DNA of 64,000 bases from Escherichia ruysiae (GCF_031323975.1 NZ_JAVIWS010000001.1:2852001-2916000), one strand, 5' to 3'. Counted from the stretch's first letter, positions 12,452-23,968 are shown. Program-made: numbers and translations. The notes: generated from the sequence alone by a model not told the origin.

Positions 12452-12478
12452 TAAAGTTCTGCCGTGGCGCGCCGATAA
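12452..12478 (+). promoter_or_regulatory. Sigma-28 (FliA) promoter of pdeH
   Basis: TAAA at 12452-12455, exactly 15 bases, then GCCGATAA at 12471-12478: a perfect match to the flagellar class 3 consensus. It lies 48 bases before the pdeH start codon and ties pdeH expression to flagellar assembly. Confidence 0.92.
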
Positions 12479-12526
12479 TATTTGTCGAGTCCGGGCAGCA
12501 TCACTTTTAAACACAGGACATCTTCG

Positions 12527-13294
12527 ATGATAAGGCAGGTTATCCAGCGAATAAGCAACCCTGAAACAAGCATCGAGAGCTTGCAGGAACGGCGTTTTTG
12601 GTTGCAGTGTGAGCGCGTTTATACCTGGCAGCCGATTTACCAGACTTCCGGACGATTGATGGCCGTGGAGCTTTTAACCATTGTCACGCATCCTGATAAT
12701 CCCTCGCAACGGCTGCCGCCAGATCGTTATTTTGCCGAAATCACCGTCAGGCATCGTATGGATGTGGTGAAAGAACAGATTGATTTACTGGCGAAAAAAG
12801 CTGCATTCTTCGTTGAGCACGGCCTGCTGGCATCGGTTAATATTGATGGACCTACGCTTCTTGCCCTACGTCAGCAGCCGGAAATTTTGCGCCAGATTGA
12901 CCGTCTTCCCTGGCTGCGTTTCGAACTGGTGGAACACATCCGTCTACCGAAAGATTCAACGTTTGCCTCGATGTGCGAATTTGGCCCACTGTGGCTGGAT
13001 GATTTTGGCACCGGGATGGCAAATTTCTCTGCGCTAAGTGAAGTGCGTTACGACTACATCAAAATCGCTCGCGAACTGTTTGTGATGTTGCGCCAGTCGC
13101 CCGAAGGTCGCACGCTCTTTTCCCAGCTTTTGCATTTGATGAACCGCTACTGCCGTGGGGTGATCGTCGAAGGTATCGAGACTGAGGAAGAGTGGGGCGA
13201 TGTGCAAAATTCTCCCGCATTCGCCGCACAAGGCTGGTTTCTTTCACGTCCGGCACCAATCGAAACGCTGGACTCGGTGGCGTTGGCTCTGTAA
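12527..13294 (+). CDS. pdeH: PdeH, c-di-GMP phosphodiesterase (stand-alone EAL)
   Basis: 255 residues (former yhjH). A single EAL domain with no sensor or membrane part. It degrades c-di-GMP and so keeps YcgR from braking the flagellar motor; it is a main phosphodiesterase of motile E. coli. Visible motifs: VELL in place of EAL (near residue 40), N-x-D in SVNIDG near 95, E in FELVEH near 125, and LDDFGTG near 152, all consistent with an active enzyme. The start ATG 12527 has AGGA 10 bases upstream and a perfect sigma-28 promoter before it. The protein differs from my memory of K-12 PdeH at perhaps 7-8% of positions, more than most neighbours. Confidence 0.96.
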   Translation: MIRQVIQRISNPETSIESLQERRFWLQCERVYTWQPIYQTSGRLMAVELLTIVTHPDNPSQRLPPDRYFAEITVRHRMDVVKEQIDLLAKKAAFFVEHGLLASVNIDGPTLLALRQQPEILRQIDRLPWLRFELVEHIRLPKDSTFASMCEFGPLWLDDFGTGMANFSALSEVRYDYIKIARELFVMLRQSPEGRTLFSQLLHLMNRYCRGVIVEGIETEEEWGDVQNSPAFAAQGWFLSRPAPIETLDSVALAL

Positions 13295-13363
13295 GCCGCC
13301 TCATTTTCTGCCTGGCTGGACTATCTTTAGGACTGGCACAGGAAGAATGTGAGGAAGCGAACT

Positions 13364-15424
13364 ATGAGCAAAGCAGGCAAAATAACCGCTGCGATTTCAG
13401 GGGCTTTCTTGTTGTTGATCGTCGTGGCGATCATTTTGATTGCAACGTTTGACTGGAACCGTCTCAAACCGACCATCAACCAGAAAGTCTCTGCGGAACT
13501 GAATCGCCCCTTCGCCATCCGTGGCGATCTGGGCGTTGTGTGGGAACGGCAAAAGCAGGAAACCGGCTGGCGTAGCTGGGTGCCGTGGCCTCATGTACAC
13601 GCACAAGACATCATTCTCGGCAACCCGCCGGATATTCCCGAAGTGACGATGGTACATTTACCGCGCGTAGAAGCGACGCTGGCTCCGCTGGCGTTGCTGA
13701 CTAAAACGGTCTGGCTGCCCTGGATCAAGCTGGAAAAGCCCGACGCGCGCCTGATTCGCCTCTCAGAAAAGAACAATAACTGGACGTTTAATCTCGCCAA
13801 CGATGACAACAAAGACGCGAATGCAAAGCCGTCGGCGTGGTCGTTCCGTCTGGATAATATTCTGTTCGATCAAGGGCGGATCGCTATTGATGACAAAGCA
13901 AGCAAAGCAGATCTGGAAATTTTTGTCGATCCGTTAGGTAAGCCGTTGCCGTTCAGCGAAGTTACTGGATCGAAAGGTAAATCAGATAAAGAGAAGGTAG
14001 GCGATTACGTTTTTGGCCTGAAAGCGCAGGGGCGCTATAACGGCGAACCGCTCACGGGTACAGGAAAAATAGGTGGTATGCTGGCGCTGCGTGGCGAAGG
14101 AACACCTTTTCCGGTGCAGGCTGATTTTCGCTCCGGTAATACCCGTGTTGCTTTTGATGGCGTCGTGAATGACCCAATGAAAATGGGCGGCGTCGATTTA
14201 CGGCTTAAATTTTCCGGCGATTCGCTGGGTGATCTCTATGAACTGACGGGCGTTCTGCTGCCCGATACCCCGCCGTTTGAAACGGATGGTCGGCTGGTAG
14301 CGAAAATCGACACTGAAAAATCGTCGGTCTTTGATTATCGCGGCTTTAACGGGCGCATTGGCGATAGCGATATTCACGGTTCTCTGGTCTACACCACCGG
14401 TAAGCCGCGACCAAAACTGGAAGGTGACGTTGAGTCACGGCAGTTGCGGCTGGCTGATTTGGGGCCATTGATTGGCGTTGATTCCGGGGAAGGGGTAGAA
14501 AAGTCGAAACGCTCTGAACAGAAGAAGGGCGAGAAAAACGTTCAGCCTGTGGGCAAAGTGCTGCCTTATGACCGCTTCGAAACCGATAAATGGGATGCGA
14601 TGGATGCTGATGTTCGTTTCAAAGGGCGGCGCATAGAACATGGCAGCAGTTTGCCGATTAGCTCTCTTTCTACCCATATCATCCTCAAAAACGCTGACCT
14701 GCGTCTGCAACCGCTGATATTTGGCATGGCGGGCGGCAGCATTGCGGCGAATATTCATCTGGAAGGGGATAAAAAACCGATGCAGGGGCGGGCGGATATA
14801 CAGGCTCGTCGACTGAAACTGAAGGAGCTGATGCCGGATGTAGAACTGATGCAGAAAACGCTGGGGGAAATGAACGGTGACGCGGAACTACGCGGTAGCG
14901 GTAACTCGGTGGCGGCGCTTTTAGGCAACAGTAACGGCAACCTGAAACTGTTGATGAATGACGGGCTGGTGAGCCGCAACCTGATGGAGATTGTTGGGCT
15001 GAACGTCGGAAACTACATTGTCGGTGCGATTTTCGGTGATGATGAGGTGCGGGTGAACTGCGCGGCGGCGAATCTGGATATCGCCAACGGTGTGGCACGC
15101 CCGCAGATTTTTGCTTTCGATACTGAGAATGCGTTGATCAATGTTACCGGCACGGCAAGTTTTGCTTCGGAGCAACTGGATTTGACTATTGATCCGGAGA
15201 GCAAAGGGATTCGTATTATCACGCTGCGTTCGCCGCTGTATGTGCGTGGGACGTTTAAGAGTCCGCAGGCTGGTGTGAAGGCCGGGCCGTTGATTGCCCG
15301 TGGCGCTGTTGCGGCGGCACTGGCAACGTTGGTGACGCCTGCGGCGGCGTTACTGGCGCTGATCTCACCTTCAGAAGGGGAGGCTAATCAGTGTCGGACG
15401 ATTTTGTCGCAGATGAAGAAGTGA
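13364..15424 (+). CDS. yhjG: YhjG, AsmA-family inner-membrane protein
   Basis: 686 residues. One N-terminal hydrophobic segment (about 9-32) anchors a large periplasmic part, typical of AsmA-like proteins, which form long beta-groove structures and are implicated in moving phospholipids between membranes. The N-terminal AsmA pattern (FDWNRLKPTINQKVS) and the C-terminal pattern with DLTIDPESKGIRI and LYVRGTFKSPQ are both present. The C-terminus has an Ala-rich hydrophobic stretch and a single Cys. The start at 13364 (MSKAGK) is preferred to 13349 for its spacing to GAGGA. The gene is 69 bases after pdeH and converges with yhjE across a repeat region. Confidence 0.92.
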   Translation: MSKAGKITAAISGAFLLLIVVAIILIATFDWNRLKPTINQKVSAELNRPFAIRGDLGVVWERQKQETGWRSWVPWPHVHAQDIILGNPPDIPEVTMVHLPRVEATLAPLALLTKTVWLPWIKLEKPDARLIRLSEKNNNWTFNLANDDNKDANAKPSAWSFRLDNILFDQGRIAIDDKASKADLEIFVDPLGKPLPFSEVTGSKGKSDKEKVGDYVFGLKAQGRYNGEPLTGTGKIGGMLALRGEGTPFPVQADFRSGNTRVAFDGVVNDPMKMGGVDLRLKFSGDSLGDLYELTGVLLPDTPPFETDGRLVAKIDTEKSSVFDYRGFNGRIGDSDIHGSLVYTTGKPRPKLEGDVESRQLRLADLGPLIGVDSGEGVEKSKRSEQKKGEKNVQPVGKVLPYDRFETDKWDAMDADVRFKGRRIEHGSSLPISSLSTHIILKNADLRLQPLIFGMAGGSIAANIHLEGDKKPMQGRADIQARRLKLKELMPDVELMQKTLGEMNGDAELRGSGNSVAALLGNSNGNLKLLMNDGLVSRNLMEIVGLNVGNYIVGAIFGDDEVRVNCAAANLDIANGVARPQIFAFDTENALINVTGTASFASEQLDLTIDPESKGIRIITLRSPLYVRGTFKSPQAGVKAGPLIARGAVAAALATLVTPAAALLALISPSEGEANQCRTILSQMKK

Positions 15425-15468
15425 TGGGGTTGGATTAGATTTGCTGGTGAATTCGGGAGCAGCGTGTT

Positions 15469-15641
15469 CCCCTCACCCTAACCCTCTCCCCAAAGGGGCG
15501 AGGGGACTGTTTTGTGCGTGTTGAAATAACGAGTGCCGCTTTTCCGTTCACTTTCTGGGGGGGAGGGCTGTTATGTTCGCGATGTAACATCTCGCTCCGC
15601 TTTTCTCCCTCTCCCTTTCAGGGAGAGGGCTGGGGTGAGGG
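15469..15641. repeat. Inverted pair of C/G-rich intergenic repeats
   Basis: Two related elements face each other between the convergent yhjG and yhjE. The left arm (15469-15507) reads CCCTCACCCTAACCCTCTCC then AAAGGGGCGAGGGG; the right arm (15605-15641) reads CTCCCTCTCCC, TTTCA, GGGAGAGGGCTGGGGTGAGGG. Each forms its own hairpin and the two can pair with one another. The type resembles common enterobacterial intergenic palindromes (boxC-like); the class name is from memory. Confidence 0.65.
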
Positions 15642-15659
15642 TGGCAGCCCGCACGATAC

Positions 15660-16982
15660 TTACAACGACTGATGCCGCGTCTCATGCGTCAGCAGCAAGG
15701 CAATTAACGTCAAGCCAGCCATCGCCGCCAGATATAACCCCACTGCGCCTAACCCGTAGTTAGTCTGCAACCAGGCTGCGATATACGGCGCAACGGAAGC
15801 CCCAAGAATCGACGATACGTTGTAAGAGAACGATGCTCCGGTGTAACGCACTTCCGTCGGGAACAGTTCTGGCAACAGCGCGCCCATCGGCCCGAAAGTC
15901 AGCCCCATCAGACTTAACCCCAGCAGCAGGAAGGCAAAAACCAGAATCGGGTTGCCAGAACCGAGCAACGGGTTAAAGGCGAACAGCGCGAACAGGATGA
16001 TAAGCGTCGTGATGATTACCATGCTTTTACGGCGACCAAAGGCATCAGCCAGTAATCCGGCGACTGGCACCATCACGCCAAAACCAATCACTGCCATCAT
16101 CAGCATCCACAATACTTCGTTACGCGGCAGGCCAAGCCCAACTGGCGCGGCGGCGGTACTAAAGGTCATCGAGTAGACGGTCATGATGTAAAACAGCGTA
16201 TAGGTTGCCAGCATAATGAACGTACCCAGTACGGTTACGCGAACATGTTTGGTCAGCAGCGTACCCAGCGGGATTTTCACCTGCTTTTTCGCTTTAGCGA
16301 CTTTCTCAAACACCGGCGACTCATGCAGTGAAACGCGGACATACAGGCCGATAATCACCAGCACCGCCGAGAAGATAAACGGTACGCGCCAGCCCCAGCT
16401 CATAAACTGCTCGTCGGTCAGTAGCCAGGAAAGCAGCAAGAAAGTGCCGTTGGCAAAGAAGAAGCCAATCGGTGCGCCCAGTTGCGGGAAGGAGCCGTAC
16501 AATGCACGTTTGCGCGGCGGGGCGTTTTCAGTTGCCAGCAGCGCCGCGCCGCCCCATTCACCGCCTAAACCCAGCCCCTGACCAAATCGAGCCAGCGCCA
16601 GCAGCAGCGGGGCGAAAATACCAATCGTGGCATAGCCCGGCAACAGACCAATCACCACTGTCGAAATCCCCATCGTTAGCAACGAGGCGACCAGCGTCGC
16701 TTTACGTCCAACGCGATCGCCAAAATGACCAAATACGGCAGAGCCGATGGGGCGCGCGACGAAGGCAATGGCGAAGGTGGCGAGCGACTGTAGCGTTGCT
16801 GCCGTAGGATCGCCCTGCGGGAAGAAGATATGCGGAAACACAATAACGGCCGCTGTGGCGTAAATATAAAAGTCGAAGAACTCAATGGCCGTGCCAATGA
16901 GAGAGGCGACAAGGACTTTATTACGCGAGTTTACCGGCGTGAATTCCTGGTTATTTTCGAGTGTTGTGGCTGTTGCTTGCAT
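15660..16982 (-). CDS. yhjE: YhjE, MFS transporter of the metabolite:H+ symporter type
   Basis: 440 residues with twelve predicted membrane segments. Major facilitator superfamily, close to the ProP/ShiA/KgtP metabolite:proton symporters: GTAIEFFDFYIYATAA in the first segment, the loop 2-3 signature GHFGDRVGRKATL near residue 85, the LGLGGEWGGAALLATENAP motif near 140, and the second-half repeat ADAFGRRKSM near 320. The substrate is not established to my knowledge. The start at 16982 has an AGAAAAG site 6 bases upstream. Single gene, convergent with yhjG. Confidence 0.92.
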   Translation of the reverse strand: MQATATTLENNQEFTPVNSRNKVLVASLIGTAIEFFDFYIYATAAVIVFPHIFFPQGDPTAATLQSLATFAIAFVARPIGSAVFGHFGDRVGRKATLVASLLTMGISTVVIGLLPGYATIGIFAPLLLALARFGQGLGLGGEWGGAALLATENAPPRKRALYGSFPQLGAPIGFFFANGTFLLLSWLLTDEQFMSWGWRVPFIFSAVLVIIGLYVRVSLHESPVFEKVAKAKKQVKIPLGTLLTKHVRVTVLGTFIMLATYTLFYIMTVYSMTFSTAAAPVGLGLPRNEVLWMLMMAVIGFGVMVPVAGLLADAFGRRKSMVIITTLIILFALFAFNPLLGSGNPILVFAFLLLGLSLMGLTFGPMGALLPELFPTEVRYTGASFSYNVSSILGASVAPYIAAWLQTNYGLGAVGLYLAAMAGLTLIALLLTHETRHQSL

Positions 16983-17375
16983 AATCTTTTCTTATTTTTT
17001 GGCTAACGAATAGCCATATTACGCACAGCAAAAGTGATATTTCAATGTGTAACAAATCGCGAAAATGGTCAAAAACCAGGCAAAAAGGGGATAATGTTTA
17101 GGCTGGTGATTTTTCTTCTATGAAATGCTTCACACAATTTCATAAATAGTCAATAAAACTGGTTTTAGGTTAAATAAAAGTTACCAACTGGATTTATATG
17201 CTGGGGTTATGAGTTGGAATGAAATTGTTTGCTCCTAAATAGATGGCTTAAGAGGCTCTGGGGAAGAGTTTCAAGAGGTTATGTGCGCATTATAGCCGGA
17301 TGCGATGCTGGCACATTTTATCCGGCCTACGGGGAGCCAGGCCGAATAAGGCGTTTACGCCGCATCCGGCATATT
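16983..17375. other. Intergenic region between yhjE and yhjD
   Basis: About 390 bases. The part next to yhjE (16990-17240) is A+T-rich and should hold its promoter; I see no clear operator. The part next to yhjD is a BIME (17295-17370). No coding potential was found. Confidence 0.6.
17295..17370. repeat. REP/BIME pair
   Basis: Two REP sequences in inverted orientation: GCCGGATGCGATGC ... TATCCGGCCTAC at 17295-17330 and GCCGAATAAGGCG ... CGCCGCATCCGGC at 17341-17370. This is the classic E. coli REP palindrome, placed just past the yhjD stop, where such elements often stabilise 3' mRNA ends. Confidence 0.88.
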
Positions 17376-18389
17376 TTAAGGCTGCGTTTTCCCCGGCATT
17401 CGCGGGTCATCTTTGTACTCGGCGGTGGCAATCCACGCCGCACAAAACAGCGTCAGACGAGCAAAGAAGTAGAAAAACGCCATCAGCCCCAGCACGGAAC
17501 CAAATGCTGCGCCAGACGGGGATTTCATCAACGACGGCAGGGTGTAGGTCATCACGATTTTAATCACTTCAAAACCAATCGCTGCGAGGAATGTCCCGCG
17601 AATCAGCGCCTTTCTACGCGGACGGTGGCGCGGCAGGCGCCAGAAGATCCAGAAGAAAAGCAGATAGTTGGCAAAGATAGAAATCGCCAGACCAATCAAC
17701 CGCCACGTCGGTTTCAGCCACTCAATGCTATTAAGGTGCAGCGCGCTAATAATCATTTGTTGCGCAGAACCGGCAACCGAGGTGATCGAAAGCGTCACAA
17801 TCAGCGCAATCAACAAACCAATCAGCGAAATAAAGTCACGCAGATATTTTACCCAGAACTTCTCCTGATCTTGCGGCGAACGTTCCCAGACATCGCGCGA
17901 TTGGGCGCGAATTGCTTCACGTAAATTCCCCATCCAGTTGATGCCGGAGTATAGCGCCACGGCTAACCCGACAAGTCCTACGGTAGTACGCTGCTGAACG
18001 GCAGTGTTGATGGTGTTTTTCAACGTGGCGGCAAGCGTCGGATCGCTGATGTTTTGCAGAATCTTATCGAAGATATCCTGTAACAGCATCGGATGGGAGG
18101 CCAGCACAAAACCCCCTGCGGCAAACGACACCATCAAAATCGGGATCATCGACAAAAACGAGAAATAGGTGATAGCCGCACCAAACTGGTTACCCAGCCG
18201 ATCGTTAAAGCGTTCTGTCGCGCGAATAAGGTGTGCGATGATCGGTTGGCGTTGGATTTTTTCGGCGGTGGTGGTGACGGTTTCCAGCGCCTGGCTAACT
18301 TTGCCGCCTTTATCGCTATTATCCAGATGCTTAATTGGCTCGTGCTCCAGATCCTGAGTGGGACGTTTAATCTCGTTTTCCTGCGTCAT
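17376..18389 (-). CDS. yhjD: YhjD, inner-membrane protein of the BrkB/YihY family
   Basis: 337 residues with six or so membrane segments. Family YihY/UPF0761 (once called ribonuclease BN by mistake). The conserved stretch GAAITYFSFLSMIPILMVSF (near 70-90) and the C-terminal GSVLGLMAFFYFFARLTLF (near 290) are present. In K-12, a point mutation in yhjD allows growth without Kdo by suppressing an LPS transport defect, so a link to envelope lipid transport is suspected; the normal role is not settled. The N-terminal 50 residues are charged and probably cytoplasmic. It is 48 bases downstream of yhjC in the same direction, so cotranscription is possible. Confidence 0.92.
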   Translation of the reverse strand: MTQENEIKRPTQDLEHEPIKHLDNSDKGGKVSQALETVTTTAEKIQRQPIIAHLIRATERFNDRLGNQFGAAITYFSFLSMIPILMVSFAAGGFVLASHPMLLQDIFDKILQNISDPTLAATLKNTINTAVQQRTTVGLVGLAVALYSGINWMGNLREAIRAQSRDVWERSPQDQEKFWVKYLRDFISLIGLLIALIVTLSITSVAGSAQQMIISALHLNSIEWLKPTWRLIGLAISIFANYLLFFWIFWRLPRHRPRRKALIRGTFLAAIGFEVIKIVMTYTLPSLMKSPSGAAFGSVLGLMAFFYFFARLTLFCAAWIATAEYKDDPRMPGKTQP

Positions 18390-18437
18390 CCGCTCTTTAG
18401 TCCTTCTGTCGTTGTCTTTCTTAAAAAGTATAGTCGG

Positions 18438-19337
18438 TCAGTCCAGGTACTCTTTCATCACACCAGCCAGCCACTGCATAAACAGGTTTACACGGCGGGA
18501 AAGCTCCCGACGCTGTGGGTAAACCAGAGAAATGGAACGTGGTTCGGCGCGGTAGTTGGGTAACACTTCGATAAGCTGTCTGGCGCGTAGGGCTTCGCGT
18601 ACGGTGACGCGGGGGATCTGAATAATCCCCAGTCCCGCCAGACCGGCGGCAAGATAGTTTTCTCTACTGTTTACCGTCAACATGCCGCCGGACTTAAACC
18701 ACTGGACGCCATTAACACTGGCAACCTCAAAACCCAACGGATGCGCGCCCAGGTGTGGCGTGTAATGCACTACTGCGTGCGAAGTCAGGTCCTCGGGACT
18801 TTGCGGATAACCAAAGCGCGTCAGATAGTGCGGACTGGCGCAGTTGACCATCGTCAGTTTGCCGAGGGGACGGGTGATGAGTCCATCGTCGGGCAACGTT
18901 CCCGTGCGTACTACGCAATCAAAGCCATCATGAAGAATATCTACCGGACGGTCATTGCTGCTTAATTCCAGTTCAATTCCCGGATATTGATGGAGAAATT
19001 CGGGCAGACGCGGCAGTAGCAGGGTTTTTGCCATCCCGGATGGGATATCGATGCGCAATTTACCGCTGATGCTGGGGGCGCCCTGCTGAAATAAACCGTC
19101 CAGTTCGTTGAGATTACTCAACACATCTTTTGCCCGTTGGTAATAGGTCATGCCATCAGGCGTGAGTTTGACCCGTCGCGTGGTGCGCTGGAGAAGCTGG
19201 GTGCCAAGTTGATGTTCCAGTGCCTGTATCTGGCGCGAAACGCTTCCTTTTGGCAATGCAAAGAAATCCGCCGCGCGGGAAAAACTCTCCAGCTCCGCAA
19301 CCTTGATGAACAACTGCATTGCGTGAATTTTATCCAT
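18438..19337 (-). CDS. yhjC: YhjC, LysR-type transcriptional regulator
   Basis: 299 residues. The N-terminal winged HTH of the LysR family is clear (residues 1-60, MQLFIKVAELESFSRAA and LPKGSVSRQIQALE), followed by the two-lobed effector domain of the LTTR type (about 90-295). In recent work on K-12 this gene has been renamed rcdB and linked to csgD control; I state that from memory. The effector is unknown. The upstream 517-base region is A+T-rich. It is transcribed toward yhjD. Confidence 0.92.
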   Translation of the reverse strand: MDKIHAMQLFIKVAELESFSRAADFFALPKGSVSRQIQALEHQLGTQLLQRTTRRVKLTPDGMTYYQRAKDVLSNLNELDGLFQQGAPSISGKLRIDIPSGMAKTLLLPRLPEFLHQYPGIELELSSNDRPVDILHDGFDCVVRTGTLPDDGLITRPLGKLTMVNCASPHYLTRFGYPQSPEDLTSHAVVHYTPHLGAHPLGFEVASVNGVQWFKSGGMLTVNSRENYLAAGLAGLGIIQIPRVTVREALRARQLIEVLPNYRAEPRSISLVYPQRRELSRRVNLFMQWLAGVMKEYLD

Positions 19338-19854
19338 TTCTTTTACCGATTGTTGTTCACAGCGAAACAGTAACGCGTATATCGCATTATTTATTGTTTT
19401 TCTAACATCTAATGCATGATTTCACAACGATGCAACGTTGAAAGTGAGGCGATTTTAGAGAATCAAAGGCGGATTCGCGTCTCGGCATAGAGAAATAACC
19501 AACACAAAGCCAAAATTTTGATTCGTTTTATAAAATGCGGACATACAACATTGTGTATTTGTGCGTAATCCAGTCACTTTCTTAAACTATGGATGCTATT
19601 AAAGCGTGCGCTGAATTGGCCTGGTTAACCGGAACGTGGCGCGAAAATATAAGGAATTCCTTAAGATTTTTTTAAATAGTGCCCTCGACATGTAATTTCA
19701 GGCGGTTAGCTGTAACTATTTATATCGGTAACTATTTTCTGTCTTTCATCTCTGTAGAATGGCCTCCGCCAAATGGCGAATTCTTATTTTGTCTCTCGGG
19801 TAATACCCTTCCACTACTTAAGTCTTTTTAACGTATTCAGGTGGAGATTCAGTA
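19338..19854. other. Intergenic region between divergent yhjC and yhjB
   Basis: 517 bases, A+T-rich, no ORF of note. A 10-base direct repeat GTAACTATTT occurs at 19712-19721 and 19728-19737 (period 16), which could be a regulator site for yhjB. AGGTGGAG at 19840-19847 serves the yhjB start. Nothing else is recognisable. Confidence 0.55.
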
Positions 19855-20457
19855 ATGCAAATAATCATGTTTGACAGGCAGTCAATATTTATTCATGGAA
19901 TGAAAATCAGTTTACAGCAACGTATTCCAGGCGTAGGTATTCAGGGCGTCGGTCAGGCAGACGAGTTATGGCAAAAGCTGGAAAGTTACCCTGAAGCCTT
20001 AGTTATGCTCGATGGCGATCAGGATGGGGAGTTTTGCTACTGGTTGTTGCAAAAAACCGTGGTGCAATTTCCTGAGGTTAAGGTGTTAATCACGGCTTCG
20101 GATTGCAACAAACGATGGTTGCAGGAGGTTATTCATTTCAATGTGATGGCGATTGTACCGCGTGATTCTTCGATCGATACGTTTGTGTTGGCGGTCAATA
20201 GTGCGGCGATGGGAATGATGTTTCTGCCCGGTGACTGGCGAACCACGCCGGAAAAGGATACGAAAGATCTCAAATCGTTAAGCGCCCGCCAGCGGGAAAT
20301 TTTAACCATGCTGGCGGCGGGCGAATCGAATAAAGAGATTGGTCGGGCATTAAATATCAGCACCGGAACGGTAAAAGCGCACCTGGAATCGCTCTATCGC
20401 CGTCTGGAAGTGAAAAACCGTACCCAGGCGGCGATGATGTTAAATATCTCCTCCTGA
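19855..20457 (+). CDS. yhjB: YhjB, LuxR/FixJ-type response regulator-like protein
   Basis: 200 residues. The N-terminal half (1-115) looks like a receiver domain with a hydrophobic strand ending LVMLDGDQDGE near residue 53, where the phosphorylatable Asp would be. The C-terminal LuxR HTH (about 138-198) has LSARQREILTMLAAGESNKEIGR and ISTGTVKAHLESLYRRL. No histidine kinase gene is nearby, so it is an orphan. Target genes are not known to me. The start has AGGTGGAG 7-14 bases upstream. It is convergent with treF; their ends are separated by a 12-bp inverted repeat. Confidence 0.92.
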   Translation: MQIIMFDRQSIFIHGMKISLQQRIPGVGIQGVGQADELWQKLESYPEALVMLDGDQDGEFCYWLLQKTVVQFPEVKVLITASDCNKRWLQEVIHFNVMAIVPRDSSIDTFVLAVNSAAMGMMFLPGDWRTTPEKDTKDLKSLSARQREILTMLAAGESNKEIGRALNISTGTVKAHLESLYRRLEVKNRTQAAMMLNISS

Positions 20458-20467
20458 AGAGGATAAT

Positions 20468-20505
20468 TTTACAGCCAGTAGGACGTTAGTGGCTGGCTGT
20501 AAAAA
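20468..20505. terminator. Inverted repeat between yhjB and treF
   Basis: Arms TTTTACAGCCAG and CTGGCTGTAAAA with a 14-base loop, between two convergent genes. The U-rich bases are inside the stem rather than after it, so it is an atypical bidirectional terminator. Confidence 0.5.
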
Positions 20506-20508
20506 ATA

Positions 20509-22562
<2,054 letters not shown>

Positions 22563-23960
22563 ATGAAAATGGTCTCACGTATTACCGCGATCGGCCTGGC
22601 TGGCGTCGCGATTTGCTATTTAGGGTTATCTGGTTATGTGTGGTACCACGATAATAAACGCAGTAAACAGGCCGATGTTCAGGCATCTGCTGTCAGTGAA
22701 AATAATAAGGTTTTAGGCTTTCTCCGCGAAAAGGGATGCGACTATTGCCATACGCCTTCGGCAGAATTACCCGCCTATTATTATATTCCTGGCGCGAAAC
22801 AGTTGATGGATTACGACATTAAGCTCGGATATAAATCTTTTAATCTTGAGGCCGTGCGTGCGGCTCTGTTGGCTGATAAACCCATTTCGCAAAGCGATCT
22901 GAATAAGATTGAATGGGTGATGCAGTATGAAACTATGCCACCAACGCGTTATACCGCGCTACACTGGGCGGGTAAGGTGAGTGATGAAGAGCGGGCGGAA
23001 ATACTGGCCTGGATTGCAAAACAGCGCGCGGAATATTACGCCAGCAATGACACCGCGCCGGAGCATCGCAATGAACCGGTGCAGCCCATCCCGCAAAAAC
23101 TGCCTACCGATGCGCAAAAAGTGGCGTTAGGGTTTGCCCTGTATCACGATCCCCGTTTATCGGCTGATAGCACCATTTCTTGCGCTCATTGCCATGCGCT
23201 GAATGCGGGAGGTGTTGATGGCAGAAAAACATCGATTGGTGTCGGTGGTGCGGTCGGGCCGATTAATGCGCCGACGGTGTTTAACTCGGTGTTTAACGTT
23301 GAGCAGTTCTGGGATGGTCGTGCGGCAACATTGCAGGATCAGGCGGGTGGGCCGCCGCTGAATCCGATTGAAATGGCGTCCAAATCCTGGGACGAAATCA
23401 TTGCGAAGTTGGAAAAAGATCCTGTGCTGAAAGCGCAGTTCCTCAAAGTTTATCCGCAAGGTTTCAGTGGTGAAAATATTACTGACGCAATTGCTGAATT
23501 TGAGAAAACATTAATTACGCCGGATTCACCGTTTGATAAATGGTTGCGTGGTGATGAAAATGCGCTGACGGCGCAGCAGAAAAAAGGTTATCAATTATTT
23601 AAAGATAATAAGTGTGCAACGTGTCATGGCGGTATTATTCTCGGTGGACGTTCCTTCGAACCGCTGGGTCTGAAAAAAGACTTTAATTTTGGTGAAATTA
23701 CGGCGGCAGATATTGGCCGTATGAATGTAACTAAAGAAGAACGCGATAAACTGCGTCAGAAAGTACCCGGTTTGCGTAACGTTGCGCTAACGGCACCGTA
23801 CTTCCATCGCGGTGATGTGCCGACGCTGGACGGGGCGGTGAAACTGATGCTGCGCTACCAGGTCGGTAAAGAGCTGCCGCAGGAGGATGTGGATGATATC
23901 GTGGCTTTCTTGCACAGCCTGAACGGAGTTTACACACCGTATATGCAGGATAAACAATAA
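22563..23960 (+). CDS. yhjA: YhjA (Ccp), triheme quinol/cytochrome c peroxidase
   Basis: 465 residues. A periplasm-facing peroxidase that reduces H2O2 using electrons from the quinone pool; in E. coli it allows hydrogen peroxide to serve as an electron acceptor without oxygen. The N-terminal hydrophobic segment (about 7-28) is probably an uncleaved anchor. Three CxxCH heme sites are visible at Cys59 (CDYCH), Cys207 (CAHCH) and Cys351 (CATCH): an extra N-terminal heme domain plus the two hemes of bacterial MauG/CCP-type peroxidases. GGRSFEPLG and the calcium-loop region follow. GAGGGAAGAAT precedes the start. Regulation by FNR is supported by the upstream site. Confidence 0.95.
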   Translation: MKMVSRITAIGLAGVAICYLGLSGYVWYHDNKRSKQADVQASAVSENNKVLGFLREKGCDYCHTPSAELPAYYYIPGAKQLMDYDIKLGYKSFNLEAVRAALLADKPISQSDLNKIEWVMQYETMPPTRYTALHWAGKVSDEERAEILAWIAKQRAEYYASNDTAPEHRNEPVQPIPQKLPTDAQKVALGFALYHDPRLSADSTISCAHCHALNAGGVDGRKTSIGVGGAVGPINAPTVFNSVFNVEQFWDGRAATLQDQAGGPPLNPIEMASKSWDEIIAKLEKDPVLKAQFLKVYPQGFSGENITDAIAEFEKTLITPDSPFDKWLRGDENALTAQQKKGYQLFKDNKCATCHGGIILGGRSFEPLGLKKDFNFGEITAADIGRMNVTKEERDKLRQKVPGLRNVALTAPYFHRGDVPTLDGAVKLMLRYQVGKELPQEDVDDIVAFLHSLNGVYTPYMQDKQ

Positions 23961-23968
23961 TTAATTCG

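Noticed and set aside
17229-17924. 231-codon plus-strand frame over the BIME and yhjD
   Set aside because: It starts in non-coding repeat DNA and is otherwise antisense to yhjD.
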